Notes under the pieces: model-generated | Databases searched by the model: none | Told to the model about the DNA's origin: nothing | The model's input: only the letters and a program-made list of their open reading frames with translations | Origin: Cyclobacteriaceae bacterium | GTDB taxonomy: Bacteria; Bacteroidota; Bacteroidia; Cytophagales; Cyclobacteriaceae | Direction of reading: 5' to 3' | Length of the DNA stretch: 47,671 bases | NCBI GenBank assembly: GCA_021604845.1 | Contig: BQJT01000008.1 | Coordinates: 1 to 47,671 of the forward strand | Program-made: the position numbers and the translations under genes | Part shown: piece by piece, positions 32,615 through 41,994 of the stretch | Layout of the letters: every line of letters starts with the position of its first letter | Numbering within the stretch: position 1 is the stretch's first letter

Positions 32615-33010
32615 TTAAACTTTTTCACTGGCAGAGGTTTTAATCTTCATTAGGTAAAAGAGCGAACCGATTCCGATGAAAAGGTGAGCAGTTAATCCAC
32701 CAATAGACTTGTCAATGGTAAAAACTCCTTCTGACACTCCGATGAAAACAATAGGGATCATAGTAATATGATATGCAATGTTGAAAATAAAAATTGCCTT
32801 GAGAGCCATAGAGTCACTATCGTTGCGTACTAAAAAATTTAAAACGCTCGAACACAAAATAATTAGCCCCATTTCTCGCATTAGAAAGATCGAAAAAGAA
32901 GTAGGAGCAGAGCCAAATCCTTCAGTCACCATGTCTGGAAGGAAAAACATCATGCCACCAAACAGTGCAGAAATGATTGAAGTAATGATCAAGAAAATTG
33001 AGCGTTTCAT
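32615..33010 (-). CDS. Small four-helix membrane protein (DUF4345-like)
   Basis: A 131-residue protein with four predicted membrane helices: IFLIITSIISALFGGMMFFL, FSIFLMREMGLIILCSSVLN, AIFIFNIAYHITMIPIVFIG and LTAHLFIGIGSLFYLMKIK. The RE pair in helix 2 and the N, H and H residues in helices 3 and 4 may be functional. The overall plan is like the DUF4345 group, but I cannot place it with certainty. It is a single gene with about 220 bases of non-coding DNA upstream that shows no clear signal. Function is unknown. Confidence 0.6.
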   Translation of the reverse strand: MKRSIFLIITSIISALFGGMMFFLPDMVTEGFGSAPTSFSIFLMREMGLIILCSSVLNFLVRNDSDSMALKAIFIFNIAYHITMIPIVFIGVSEGVFTIDKSIGGLTAHLFIGIGSLFYLMKIKTSASEKV

Positions 33011-33232
33011 TTTGTTTTATTTTAACTGTTAATGCTTACTCTAATTGGTTTTCGTCTTCCCTTAATATGAATTTTGTTCTTCCAATTTGACTAGAACGGT
33101 TAGGTTATGATTCCGTGGCGGAGAATTCTGTATCATTTTGAAGCAGGAAATATATCTGGCTATAGATAACATTATTAAATTGAGTGTTTGCGTGCAATGG
33201 ATTATATATAGCCATTGGTGTAGCCAGTTTTA

Positions 33233-33967
33233 TCACATTCCCTTTCCAATTATATTGTGGCAAACGTCAATCCACCATTGCCATTTACCCATTGGGGCAA
33301 TTGCCAGCGTATAAAAAGTAATTCCCATTAAGGTTAGGATAAACGATTGATATACTTTCTTCTCCTTTTTGTAATCCAGAAATATCATATAAAGCAATGG
33401 TAAAAAAGTAGTCAATACAAAACATATATAAACCGTTTGTAAGTATGTAATGGGAGGGTTCCCTTCGTAAACATTCAGCAGAGGAAAATAAACTAACCGG
33501 GCCGTGGCGGGCAATAAAATCCAAAATACTGTCGAAATCATCCATCTGGCATGTACATTAATATTTCTGGCATGCCATACTCCTACAATCACACATATAC
33601 TAAAACCGGCTAGTGCGCATAAGTCTGCAAAGGAAAATCCATATTTAAGAACGTCCGGAAGAAAATCGTTTACAACCTGATAGGGTATTACCTGAAGTGC
33701 TGAAAAAACCACGGCTCCTGCTAAAAATATGCCCAGAATCCCTAATTTCTTATGGTAACTTGGAGGTTTGTTATGAATTAACCATGGTTGTACAATTACC
33801 AAAATATACCAAGCGGTGGCAGAAAGCCCATGAATGTGTTGGCGCCATGGAGCTTCATTAAATCTACTCCAATACGAAAGATAAAAGCCTGCGATAGTCA
33901 ACACAAATGGTATTAACAACCATAAATGCGCTCTGGGGAACAAGTTTATTTTTAATTGCCTGTCCAT
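33233..33967 (-). CDS. Seven-helix membrane protein with conserved histidines
   Basis: A 244-residue protein with about seven predicted helices. Histidines lie in or near helices: RQHIHGLSATAWYILVIVQP, WLIHNKPPSYHKKLGILGIF and GVWHARNINVHARWMISTVF. The HIHGLSA...HKKLG...HARWM pattern is like that of small heme- or quinone-type membrane proteins (DUF2306/DUF420-like), and His pairs may bind heme, but this is inference. No partner gene lies next to it. CCACAACGTCC (33989-33999) upstream is a degenerate form of the core motif found before other solitary genes. Confidence 0.6.
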   Translation of the reverse strand: MDRQLKINLFPRAHLWLLIPFVLTIAGFYLSYWSRFNEAPWRQHIHGLSATAWYILVIVQPWLIHNKPPSYHKKLGILGIFLAGAVVFSALQVIPYQVVNDFLPDVLKYGFSFADLCALAGFSICVIVGVWHARNINVHARWMISTVFWILLPATARLVYFPLLNVYEGNPPITYLQTVYICFVLTTFLPLLYMIFLDYKKEKKVYQSFILTLMGITFYTLAIAPMGKWQWWIDVCHNIIGKGM

Positions 33968-34098
33968 TTGTTATTTATATTAAAATGGCCACAACGTCCA
34001 TGTATTAGGTTAGTTCTCTCACTTTATGGAGATTCCTAAAATAGGGAAGTCTACCGTTGCTTCCAAAGTTTGCGGAAAGCACTGGGTGCTGTTCGTGT

Positions 34099-35234
34099 TC
34101 ATTCGGTCCACTTCTCATATAAAACTTTGTCGTAAACCTGATACATTAAACGGCCTTTGCCACCAATTGATTCTGCAAAACCCCTGGATCCCATATTGCT
34201 TTCATTCACTGGAAAGTATAAACTGCTTTTCAAACCCAATGATTCATGATAGCCATACATCTTCATGGCAATAGCCTTAGCCAGCCCTTTGCCTTTGTGT
34301 TCGTCAGTAACTCCGATTCCTAATATACCTGCCCTTTTAAATTTGTTAGCAGCACCTGTCAACAGCTTGAATATAGCAATCAAGCCAACACGTCCATTAA
34401 ATGTGCGGAAAAGAGGAGTTAAGTCAGGCACGGCAAAGCAAAACCCAGCAGGCTTTCCATCAACTTCCGCAATCAGTATTTGTTGCGGAGCCAGTATATC
34501 TTTCATAGGGCCAAAAAACTCTTTCATTACGGCATGGCTCATCTTGGTAAATTCCCATTCATGTTCAAATGTCTCATTGAGCACATCGGTTACTGTTTCT
34601 AAGTCCTTGTCCCAGTTCTTTTTTGAAACAGGTCTTATAACAGCTGCATTGTAGTGGGAATACCTACTTTTAGATGCTTTGTATTTTTCGCTGCTAAAAT
34701 CGACATCATAATACCACAAAGGGTAAGTTGGCTGATATTTCAGCGTTTCAATGTAAGGCTTGTAATAGGGAGGAGTCCAGGGGAAAGGAAACATGGGGTC
34801 TTCATCAAATCCTGACACCATAAATCCCATGGCATTCGGTGCACCTCCGTTAGCTGGGGCTATTACTTTTGTCACTCCTCTCTCTTTTAGCCAACTTTCG
34901 GCCTGCTGAATCATTTCTGCTACTTCCTGATCGCAACCCGCTGCTGCTGCAAAAAATCCGATAAAACCAGCACCAGCCTGTTTTTTTGCTGTTGAAACTT
35001 TCTGTTGATGATCGCTGCACAACGTCCTACATCCTGTTCTGATTTTGAAACAACGAACAGTCCAAATTCCATTTCTTTAGCCATTAGATTTTTTCGGGTA
35101 AGAAACTTTACCACATCATCATCTATTTCAGAAATGTAAAGTGGATAGTTTTTCATTAATTTTCTTTCTAAAGAGATAAATCGCTTTAGATCTGATTTAT
35201 CGGAAGGGTCAATGGTAGTAATACTTGCGCCCAT
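34099..35234 (-). pseudogene. GNAT-like acetyltransferase gene with a frameshift at an A7 run
   Basis: The first frame (from 35234, MGASITTIDPSDKSDLKRFI) encodes the family N-terminus to DVGRCAAIINRKFQQQK and then runs out of homology, ending at 34920. The family sequence continues in the -1 frame as QAGAGFIGFFAAAAGCDQEV, then APANGGAPNAMGFMVSGF, PPYYKPYIETLKYQPTYPLW, and ends at 34099 with a GNAT core (AGILGIGVTDEHKGKGLAKA). One added A in the seven-A run (34981-34987) would join both parts to about 378 residues. The run is in the phase A_AAA_AAC, a slippery heptamer for -1 shifts. It may be a sequencing slip, a real break or recoding. The family is a conserved N-acetyltransferase without known substrate. 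Confidence 0.8.
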
Positions 35235-35362
35235 AATGATTTTCAGCGGTTACGTTTATGATATGGTTTTATCTTTTCTATATAAAAGCCAAGTTAAGAA
35301 TTTGGCGGACTTTGTAAATAAGTCTAAACTGTTAGGCCCAGCACTTTTCAGAATAGCAGATT

Positions 35363-36847
35363 TTAAATCATTTCCTTCATATACTTTTTGATATTGGCAT
35401 CCATATAGATTTTCTGAACCATCTCCGCGTATAACTTTGTAAACCGCTCATTATTAATAAGTTTACCAAAAACAGATTCTAGTCTTACAAAGGCTAATGG
35501 GTCGGTGTTGGTTTGTTTGGCCACCTGATGAAGTTCGATGTTCATGGCATCGATAATTTCAATTGGATGCCCGTGTCTATCTATTCCCTTATCGCTATAA
35601 TAACACCAGGCAGCAATGATCAATGTTGCAAATTTGATATTACCCCCAGTCGCTAAATTCTCATGTATGGTAGCAATTAAAAATTTGGGCAATTTGGCGG
35701 AGCTTTCCGAACAAATACGGCTGACACTATCTTTGATATTGGGATTGGCAAAACGCTGTAGCAAAATGTCTTTGTATTCATTCAGGTCAATGCCTTCAAT
35801 GTCCCCTAAAATAGGCGTTGCTTCGGTATCCAGAAAGGCACGTAAAAATTGAACAAAGGTTTCGTCTTCCATGCAGGCATTGATGGTGGGGTGTCCATGA
35901 ATGGCTCCCAATAGACCCAGGACCGAATGACCTGCATTCAATAAGCGGAGTTTCATTTTCTCATAGGGTCCCACATCCGGCACAAATTGCACCCCAACTT
36001 TTTCGAACTCAGGTCTTCCATTTGAAAAATTATCTTCAACGACCCATTGGATAAAAGGTTCACAGGTAACCGGCCAACCGTCGAGTACGCCATAGGTTTG
36101 CGCCAGGGTTTCGATATCTGCATCCGTAGTCACAGGAGTGATACGGTCTACCATACTATTAGGGAAGCGGACTTCCCGGGCTATCCATTCCGTCAATTCC
36201 ACATCTTGCGCTTCGGCAAAGGCTAGCAGCATTTTTCGTGTCATGTCGCCATTATGCTCAATATTATCACAAGACAGCACTGTAAACGCTGGTAACTCAT
36301 TATCGCGACGCCTTTTTAGGGCTGCGGTTAAAAAGCCATATACGGTTATGGGGTCATTGGGGTGTCGTAGCTCATGTTGAATATCAGGATTGTCAAAATT
36401 GAAATCTTCGGTAGTCGGATTAAAATTATAACCACCCTCAGTAATGGTTAGCGAAACTATCTTAGTATCTGCATGCGCCATACGGGTGATGACTTGTTCC
36501 GGGTTGATGGTTCCCATTTTAAAGTCGACTATCGACCCGATAACTTCGGGTTCGATTTTTCCATCCGGGTGTTTGACCATCAAGGTATACAGGTGGTCTT
36601 GCTTTTTGAAAATATCGTTTAATTTACCATCCGCTTCACGCAAACCTATTCCGCAGATGCCCCACGCTGAGGTAGCGCTCCCTTTCTTTAGTTGATGTAA
36701 ATAATAGGCCTGATGGGCCCGGTGAAATCCGCCGACACCGATGTGTACAATTCCTGATTGATCCGCAGATCGGTTATAATTTGGTACCGGAATACGACTT
36801 CCTACATCCGATAAATTAGCCTGGTTGAGTGGTACAGCGATTTCCAT
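35363..36847 (-). CDS. Mannitol dehydrogenase family polyol oxidoreductase
   Basis: A 494-residue NAD-dependent long-chain polyol dehydrogenase. VHIGVGGFHRAHQAYYLHQL is the nucleotide-binding block, FTVLSCDNIEHNGDMTRKML and RFPNSMVDRITPVTT are typical, and KLRLLNAGHSVLG holds the Lys, Asn and His of the catalytic KxxxxNxxH triad of mannitol 2-dehydrogenase. Family members oxidise D-mannitol, D-arabinitol or reduce fructuronate and tagaturonate; the length is right for mannitol 2-dehydrogenase. The next gene upstream on the same strand is an NCS1-type transporter, with only two bases between, so transport and oxidation of one compound are probably linked. The substrate is therefore open. Confidence 0.9.
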   Translation of the reverse strand: MEIAVPLNQANLSDVGSRIPVPNYNRSADQSGIVHIGVGGFHRAHQAYYLHQLKKGSATSAWGICGIGLREADGKLNDIFKKQDHLYTLMVKHPDGKIEPEVIGSIVDFKMGTINPEQVITRMAHADTKIVSLTITEGGYNFNPTTEDFNFDNPDIQHELRHPNDPITVYGFLTAALKRRRDNELPAFTVLSCDNIEHNGDMTRKMLLAFAEAQDVELTEWIAREVRFPNSMVDRITPVTTDADIETLAQTYGVLDGWPVTCEPFIQWVVEDNFSNGRPEFEKVGVQFVPDVGPYEKMKLRLLNAGHSVLGLLGAIHGHPTINACMEDETFVQFLRAFLDTEATPILGDIEGIDLNEYKDILLQRFANPNIKDSVSRICSESSAKLPKFLIATIHENLATGGNIKFATLIIAAWCYYSDKGIDRHGHPIEIIDAMNIELHQVAKQTNTDPLAFVRLESVFGKLINNERFTKLYAEMVQKIYMDANIKKYMKEMI

Positions 36848-36849
36848 GC

Positions 36850-38568
36850 TTATACTTTTGTACTTGATTTTCCACGTTTCAAGGCCCAGTAGGCTAAAAC
36901 GAAATAGATAATGGTGCAGATGAATGCGTACCTGTAAAAGAGTTCTCTATTTATAATGTAATCTGCTTCCGTAGCACTTCCGAACATGACATTGCAGGCC
37001 AAAATCAAGGTTGCGACCAAAGCCGAAATCGAGATGAATTTTAATCCGTTAGAGAGTAATGAAACATCTTTTGAAATCACAGGTTCATTTTTTGCCTGTT
37101 CCTCCTGAAAACGTTTAATCGTTTCATTCCGAAGCTCCTCCTCACTTGTTTCCACCGCATAGGTCTCTTTCGCACCATACTTTCCTGCGAGTGCGGTATA
37201 CACCGCAATAGTAAAAAACCAGGTTGGGATAAACAGGTAATAAAATGAAATCACATCTAAGAAATTCAAACCAAAACCAAAGACCAGGCCCAAGCCCCAG
37301 GCGGCAACCGCAGGCATACTAAAGGTCAACTGTTTATAGGACGACCAATAACGGGTATAGCCAATTCGAGGGAAAATCTGATGTTCAGCAAATACAATGG
37401 CTCCTACAGGAACCACCAACAGACCAGCGTAGGTCAGTAGCGGCAGTATTTGTGAAAATACAAAGGGGAAACAGGCGATGGCAATTGTAACCAAACCAAC
37501 CACCATGGTTGTTCTCTTTCGGGAATGATTGAAGAAAATGGCTTGTGCTGCCAATCCTGCTCTATACAGATTGGTAATCGCAGTTGTCCAACCCGCCACG
37601 ATTACAATAACAAATCCCGACCAGCCAAGAGCGTAGTAAGCAACATCTCCCGGATCGAGTTCCACGATGGATTTTCCTAAAATAACAGCAGCACCGGCAC
37701 CCATTATTCCGGCAGCAATCCATGCCACATAATGCCCGAACATCATACCGGTACTGGTGGCATATCCGTAGTTCTTCTTCTTTGCAAAACGAAAAAGGGC
37801 CATATCAATCAATCCGAAATGTGTAATGGTATTGGCGGCCCAACCAAAGCCGATGACTTCAACCAATCCGATTCCGGGGTCACCATCGCTGTTGATGCCT
37901 GTCCAGATACTCTGGTCGCCGAGGGTCATAAAATCGGCCCATCCTGCAGGTAAGGTTTTATCCAATACATCTAAAGATAAGGCAGGGAGCAGCACCATGG
38001 CGCCACTGGTAAACATCACAAAGAGCCAGGGCGCACAGATTCCCGAGAATTCAGAAACGGCATTAAAACCATAGAGCGCAATAGAAACCACTACGATGCC
38101 CACCGCCAGCACTATCAAAATAAACCAGGCATTGGTCGGGTACCAATTGAGTTGCGCTGGAATATCGAAAGCAAAACGAACTGCTGTCGCCGAGACCGTT
38201 ATCATCGCTGCCGAAATTACTGAAAAGATGATGACATTGGCCCAATTGTACAATTTGGTCATCGAGTCGCCCGCTATCTTATTCAGATAGGTATAAAGGC
38301 TTAAGCGTGTATCAACCGCAATAGGGGAGGTGATGAATCGCCAACTCAGCACAGCCAGGATATTTCCAATCAAAAGACCCAGGATAATATCCATGGTCTT
38401 TGCGCCAAGTGCCACAAATGTCGCCCCGATGACAAACTCCGTTGCTGCTACATGCTCAGCAGCATATAATCCTGCAAAATGTGTCCAATCGTGTAGTTTA
38501 TGTTTGGCAACTGGTAATTGTTCTTCGTCCAGGTTTTCAAATTGTTTGAAATCTTCGGTTGTACTCAT
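36850..38568 (-). CDS. NCS1-like (purine-cytosine permease family) transporter
   Basis: A 572-residue membrane protein with about 12-14 helices. The N-terminal HDWTHFAGLYAAEHVAATEF, IGATFVALGAKTMDIILGLL and IGNILAVLSWRFITSPIAVD have the order of the NCS1/cytosine permease group, which brings in nucleobases and related small molecules with sodium or protons. Helices 3-12 (WANVIIFSVISAAMITVSAT, WFILIVLAVGIVVVSIALYG, LTYAGLLVVPVGAIVFAEHQ) follow, with a long cytoplasmic tail segment and two last helices. It is the first gene of a unit with the polyol dehydrogenase. That pairing suggests a polyol or sugar-acid substrate rather than a nucleobase, but this is not proven. Confidence 0.85.
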   Translation of the reverse strand: MSTTEDFKQFENLDEEQLPVAKHKLHDWTHFAGLYAAEHVAATEFVIGATFVALGAKTMDIILGLLIGNILAVLSWRFITSPIAVDTRLSLYTYLNKIAGDSMTKLYNWANVIIFSVISAAMITVSATAVRFAFDIPAQLNWYPTNAWFILIVLAVGIVVVSIALYGFNAVSEFSGICAPWLFVMFTSGAMVLLPALSLDVLDKTLPAGWADFMTLGDQSIWTGINSDGDPGIGLVEVIGFGWAANTITHFGLIDMALFRFAKKKNYGYATSTGMMFGHYVAWIAAGIMGAGAAVILGKSIVELDPGDVAYYALGWSGFVIVIVAGWTTAITNLYRAGLAAQAIFFNHSRKRTTMVVGLVTIAIACFPFVFSQILPLLTYAGLLVVPVGAIVFAEHQIFPRIGYTRYWSSYKQLTFSMPAVAAWGLGLVFGFGLNFLDVISFYYLFIPTWFFTIAVYTALAGKYGAKETYAVETSEEELRNETIKRFQEEQAKNEPVISKDVSLLSNGLKFISISALVATLILACNVMFGSATEADYIINRELFYRYAFICTIIYFVLAYWALKRGKSSTKV

Positions 38569-38712
38569 ATTTTAGGCTGGTGGCAGGTTTTACTGCTTGC
38601 AAAATTTTCTTATAGAGTTTTTTTATTTAGTCATTGTTAAATATATCCCAAACTGTAGTCCATTTACCATCTGATTGTTATACACAATGCTACCCACTGG
38701 TTTTTTTACTTT

Positions 38713-39573
38713 TTAAACGAATTGATTTAAATACTCTTCGAAGGTTGTGTTCGTTGAGATTGGACTTTGTTTTTTTCCTTCAGGTTCGGCCTTTCCGCTT
38801 ACAACGAATTCTGTCATTTCTACAAAATTTTTGGTCGCGTCATCTGTAAATCCGATACTCTTCATTATTTCGCTCCATTCTGTTCTTGGGATTTCGTGGG
38901 TATTCACTTCTTTGTCAAGTGTCTTACTCATTACTTTCGCAATATCGTTCGTTGAATACTTCGTTGGTCCTACGATTTCTATTACTTCTGATTGGTCAAT
39001 TCCGTTCTCTATTTTGTCTGCCACGAATTTTGCCACATCATTTGGTGAAATCATATTAAATTCCAAGTCAGTCGGATAAAACGAAGGCAGAATTCCACTT
39101 TCTTCTACCATATCGAGAGACATGAGCCAATTGCTGTAATAATAGGCGGGTCGAATAAAAACGTTGTTAATGTTCAAATCCGAAAATTTGTTTTCGAGCA
39201 TATTTGACATTACCAGGTTGCCTGTTCCTTTGGCGTGTTGAGCACCAATGGAAGAAAGTCCAATAAGTGATTTGATGTTTGACTGTCCAATGGCTTTGTG
39301 GTAATTGTCCAACAATTTTTCAGTATCTCCAAGAACGTCATCTGAAGTTCCGTTTTCAGGTGTAAGCAAAAAAATCAGATCACCATCTTTTACCGCTTCT
39401 TTCAATGCGTCCAAGTCGAAATAATCTGCAATGGCAACTTCGGCCCCTTTGCTTTTTAATTCATGCGCTTTTTCTTCGTTTCTAATGACCGCTTTAACCG
39501 GCAGTCCTTTTTCAATTAAGTTATCTACGACTGCAGAACCGACTTGTCCTGTTGCTCCTAAAATTATGTTCAT
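38713..39573 (-). CDS. NmrA-like NAD(P)-binding oxidoreductase
   Basis: A 286-residue Rossmann protein of the atypical SDR/NmrA group. MNIILGATGQVGSAVVDNLI is the nucleotide-binding loop (GATGQVG), AVIRNEEKAHELKSKGAEVA the second strand, and IGLSSIGAQHAKGTGNLVMS with FIRPAYYYSNWLMSLDMVEE the core. EIVGPTKYSTNDIAKVMSKT is a late conserved block. Relatives include quinone or NADPH-dependent oxidoreductases (QOR2-like) and redox sensors; a classic Tyr-x3-Lys site is not seen. It is a single cytoplasmic enzyme, with no linked gene. The upstream 93 bases and downstream 144 bases show no clear motif. Confidence 0.88.
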   Translation of the reverse strand: MNIILGATGQVGSAVVDNLIEKGLPVKAVIRNEEKAHELKSKGAEVAIADYFDLDALKEAVKDGDLIFLLTPENGTSDDVLGDTEKLLDNYHKAIGQSNIKSLIGLSSIGAQHAKGTGNLVMSNMLENKFSDLNINNVFIRPAYYYSNWLMSLDMVEESGILPSFYPTDLEFNMISPNDVAKFVADKIENGIDQSEVIEIVGPTKYSTNDIAKVMSKTLDKEVNTHEIPRTEWSEIMKSIGFTDDATKNFVEMTEFVVSGKAEPEGKKQSPISTNTTFEEYLNQFV

Positions 39574-39666
39574 TTGTGATCATTTTTAAGTACAGAGCAA
39601 AAATATAAACTGTCTGTGACTGCTATATGTCAGGGGTGGGTAATGTTTTCGGGAAATTGCTGAGTT

Positions 39667-40818
39667 TTATTTTATAATTCCTTCATCTATTAAAATGTCA
39701 GCAATACTATTTACTTTGCGGAAAGCCTCTCCTGAACCTAAATTTGAAAGCACCACGATCGCGACACCTTGATCCGGAAAGCGTAAAAGCTGAGAACTAA
39801 TCCCCCAGTCGCCACCATCCCATGCTACTATTTCTCGCCCGTTAAAATCTCCAATATATAAGCCGAAAGCTTGATTATCCCTGTCGTGATTAAACTTTAT
39901 ATTTTTATGCATTATATCATAAAATTTCTCTCCGCCAAAGCTTTTAGTCCTCATATTTACACTCCATTTGATTAAATCATCAATAGTGGTAATAATGCCA
40001 CTTCCACCATAATGCGGCGAAATTCTTGGATGTTGGATGTATTTCCCTTCATCTTTGATATTTATACCATTTTCACGATAGACGTCTAAGTATTCCTTGG
40101 TTCTAAGATTATATGGTGTAACTCTATGCTTAATTATTTGTGTTATGTCGTCATTTATTCGTGTGTTATCCATTTCCAAAGGCTCAAATAATCGTGTTTT
40201 TGCAAATTCACTAAATGTTTGCCCACTTACCTTTTCCACAATTTTTGTTAGTAGCATAAAGTTAACATTGCAATAGTCCCATTTATCACCAGGCTTAAAT
40301 TGAAGATGATCTATTGCAAGTGACGTAGAAATACATTCATCAATATCGAAGTAATTAAAAGTAATCCAAGACTTACCATTCTTTCGCTTTAGACGAGGAT
40401 AATCAGTAATCCCGCTAGTATTATAAACAAGATGTTTAATTCGTATGGTATCAGAGTATTTTTTTAATTCTGGAATAAACTTAGATGCATCTGATTCCAA
40501 TGATATTTTATTTTCTAGAATCAACAATGCAATACAGGCCGCTGTGAACTGTTTAGAAACAGAGGCAATACTAAATGCGGAATATGGTTCAATAGGTATG
40601 TTGTAATCCAAATTTGCTGAACCGTATCCATTTTTGTAAAGTGTGGTTTCATTTTTGGAAACTCCTATTGCATAACCTGGTGAATTTAAATTGTCAAATT
40701 CAATGAATAATGAGTCAATTCGTTGTTTTACCGCATTAGAAATTTCTGTATTGGATGTATCCTGTCCACAACTCACTAGAGGAAATAAGCAAAAAATGAG
40801 TATGAATATATTTTTCAT
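39667..40818 (-). CDS. Serine hydrolase, class C beta-lactamase-like lipoprotein
   Basis: A 383-residue protein with a lipoprotein signal (MKNIFILIFCLFPLVSC, Cys17). The catalytic SxxK is Ser86-Val-Ser-Lys89 in AFSIASVSKQFTAACIALL. The YxN motif is Tyr182-Cys-Asn184 (DYCNVNF), and a late YGGSGIITTIDDLIKW block follows the family pattern, with AWDGGDWGISSQLLRF near the third site. Class C-like proteins of this kind are mostly esterases or D-aminopeptidase-like enzymes in the envelope, not true resistance enzymes. The gene is solitary; the element TACAACGG... with 24 conserved bases starts 23 bases upstream. The substrate is unknown. Confidence 0.9.
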   Translation of the reverse strand: MKNIFILIFCLFPLVSCGQDTSNTEISNAVKQRIDSLFIEFDNLNSPGYAIGVSKNETTLYKNGYGSANLDYNIPIEPYSAFSIASVSKQFTAACIALLILENKISLESDASKFIPELKKYSDTIRIKHLVYNTSGITDYPRLKRKNGKSWITFNYFDIDECISTSLAIDHLQFKPGDKWDYCNVNFMLLTKIVEKVSGQTFSEFAKTRLFEPLEMDNTRINDDITQIIKHRVTPYNLRTKEYLDVYRENGINIKDEGKYIQHPRISPHYGGSGIITTIDDLIKWSVNMRTKSFGGEKFYDIMHKNIKFNHDRDNQAFGLYIGDFNGREIVAWDGGDWGISSQLLRFPDQGVAIVVLSNLGSGEAFRKVNSIADILIDEGIIK

Positions 40819-40840
40819 GCCATGAGGGTGCTTAAATAGC

Positions 40841-40864
40841 TACAACGGTCGCAGCGAAGGCGCG
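40841..40864 (-). repeat. Intergenic core element before the serine hydrolase gene
   Basis: This 24-base block matches the one at 46657-46680 at 21 positions (shared parts TACAACGG and AGCGAAGGCGCG). Both lie about 22-27 bases before the start of an unrelated gene, and the DNA up to the next gene (to 40912) has CGGCAGGCAAACCGGGGGGC-type inverted parts. Confidence 0.6.
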
Positions 40865-40912
40865 TACCAGCACTCCGGCAGGCAAACCGGGGGGCAGGTA
40901 TTTGATAGCAGT

Positions 40913-41284
40913 TTATTTATTTTCAATTCTTAAAATTTTCTCCATTTTACGACCTTTCGCCAATTCATCTACCAACTTATCCAGATATCTTACTTGACGG
41001 GTTAATGAATTATCAATTTCCTCAATTCGATAACCGCATATCACACCTTTTATTAGGTGGGCATTTGGATTCAAATTTGCTTGTTGGAAGAAAGTTTCGA
41101 AAGTTGCTTTTTTACTAATAATTTCTTGTAGTACATCTTCATCAAATCCTGTTAGCCATTCTATAACTTGGTGAAGTTCATCTTTTGTTCTTCCATTTTT
41201 CTCCACTTTCGTTATATAATGCGGATAAACAGAGGCAAATGTCATTTTTGCCATTCGTTCGTTATGCTCAGCGGTTACTTTCAT
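40913..41284 (-). CDS. DUF2200 family protein
   Basis: A 123-residue small cytoplasmic protein. MAKMTFASVYPHYITKVEKN, GRTKDELHQVIEWLTGFDED, EIISKKATFETFFQQANLNP and LIKGVICGYRIEEIDNSLTR match the DUF2200 family throughout, and the size is the usual one. No function is known; the family is widespread, often found as a lone gene, and has an all-helical fold. The TGCCAATGGTC core motif is 15 bases before the start, and the 135-base intergenic repeat copy 1 lies directly upstream. Confidence 0.9.
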   Translation of the reverse strand: MKVTAEHNERMAKMTFASVYPHYITKVEKNGRTKDELHQVIEWLTGFDEDVLQEIISKKATFETFFQQANLNPNAHLIKGVICGYRIEEIDNSLTRQVRYLDKLVDELAKGRKMEKILRIENK

Positions 41285-41298
41285 ATTATTTCAATTGC

Positions 41299-41471
41299 TG
41301 CCAATGGTCGTGGCCATGAATAGTTACGTGGGTCTGCACTTAATTTTACAAACCTGCCTGCCGTGCCTGCGGACAGGTAAACCGGCAGAAAGCTACACTG
41401 CAAAATGAAAATCCACAAAAATTTTCAGAAGTAGGCGAGAACAAGCAATTACTTATAGCCAATGTAGTGGG
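41299..41471 (-). repeat. Intergenic attC-like repeat, copy 1
   Basis: The part at 41337-41471 (135 bases) is homologous to copy 2 at 42700-42833. It has CCTGCCTGCC-type and AACCGGCAG-type inverted parts, a GAAAATCC...GGATTTTC-like palindrome, and ends with GCCAATGTAGTGGG. At its other side TGCCAATGGTCGTGG (from 41299) is a near-direct repeat of that end and lies 15 bases before the DUF2200 start. Confidence 0.75.
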
Positions 41472-41477
41472 TAGTTC

Positions 41478-41915
41478 TTATTTTTCGGATTCAATTTTTA
41501 AATCCACTAAATTTTTTTTAACTCCATTATCCAGGTTTTTTTGGAAATACCCTTTGAAAAGCTTTGGGAACACTCCTTGCAAACTCTCCTCAACATAAAC
41601 AGTTGTTTTCTCACCTTCACCTCTAAAGAACCAGTTATGAATTGCGCTTGCACCAAAGGTTTTTCCTGTCCAACCCAATTTGATTTTCGGTTCGATAGTA
41701 TGAATCTGAGATGTAAATGATAGTCCACCAGCTTTCCATTTAAATACAACACCTTCTTTAAGGTCTTCCTTTAAAGTTGATTCAGTAACCTCTGTTTGCC
41801 AATTAGGCCAGTCATTAATTGTTGTCAATATGTTCCAAACCTTTTCTGTTGGTGCATTTATGACAATCTCAGAATGTGATTTCACAGGTGCATCTTGATT
41901 GATTGGAATATTCAT
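41478..41915 (-). CDS. SRPBCC (START/Bet v1-like) protein
   Basis: A 145-residue protein with one SRPBCC domain: SHSEIVINAPTEKVWNILTT, INDWPNWQTEVTESTLKEDL, FKWKAGGLSFTSQIHTIEPK, IKLGWTGKTFGASAIHNWFF and a long C-terminal helix that closes the cavity. This family binds hydrophobic ligands, and several Bacteroidota members are polyketide cyclase-like or Aha1-like. A role is not known. It is cytoplasmic. The stop is followed by the 135-base attC-like repeat copy 1, six bases on. The DNA before its start (about 80 bases) has no clear motif. Confidence 0.9.
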   Translation of the reverse strand: MNIPINQDAPVKSHSEIVINAPTEKVWNILTTINDWPNWQTEVTESTLKEDLKEGVVFKWKAGGLSFTSQIHTIEPKIKLGWTGKTFGASAIHNWFFRGEGEKTTVYVEESLQGVFPKLFKGYFQKNLDNGVKKNLVDLKIESEK

Positions 41916-41994
41916 TTCTCTGGATCGTTCATTGATTAAGATGATACGTATTGTTTGAACTGGATGCTTTCATAAATGAAAAGAGCTATTGTTA

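Noticed and set aside
39667-40818. True beta-lactamase resistance gene
   Set aside because: The SxxK and YxN motifs are shared by many class C-like esterases and peptidases; nothing specific to resistance enzymes is seen.
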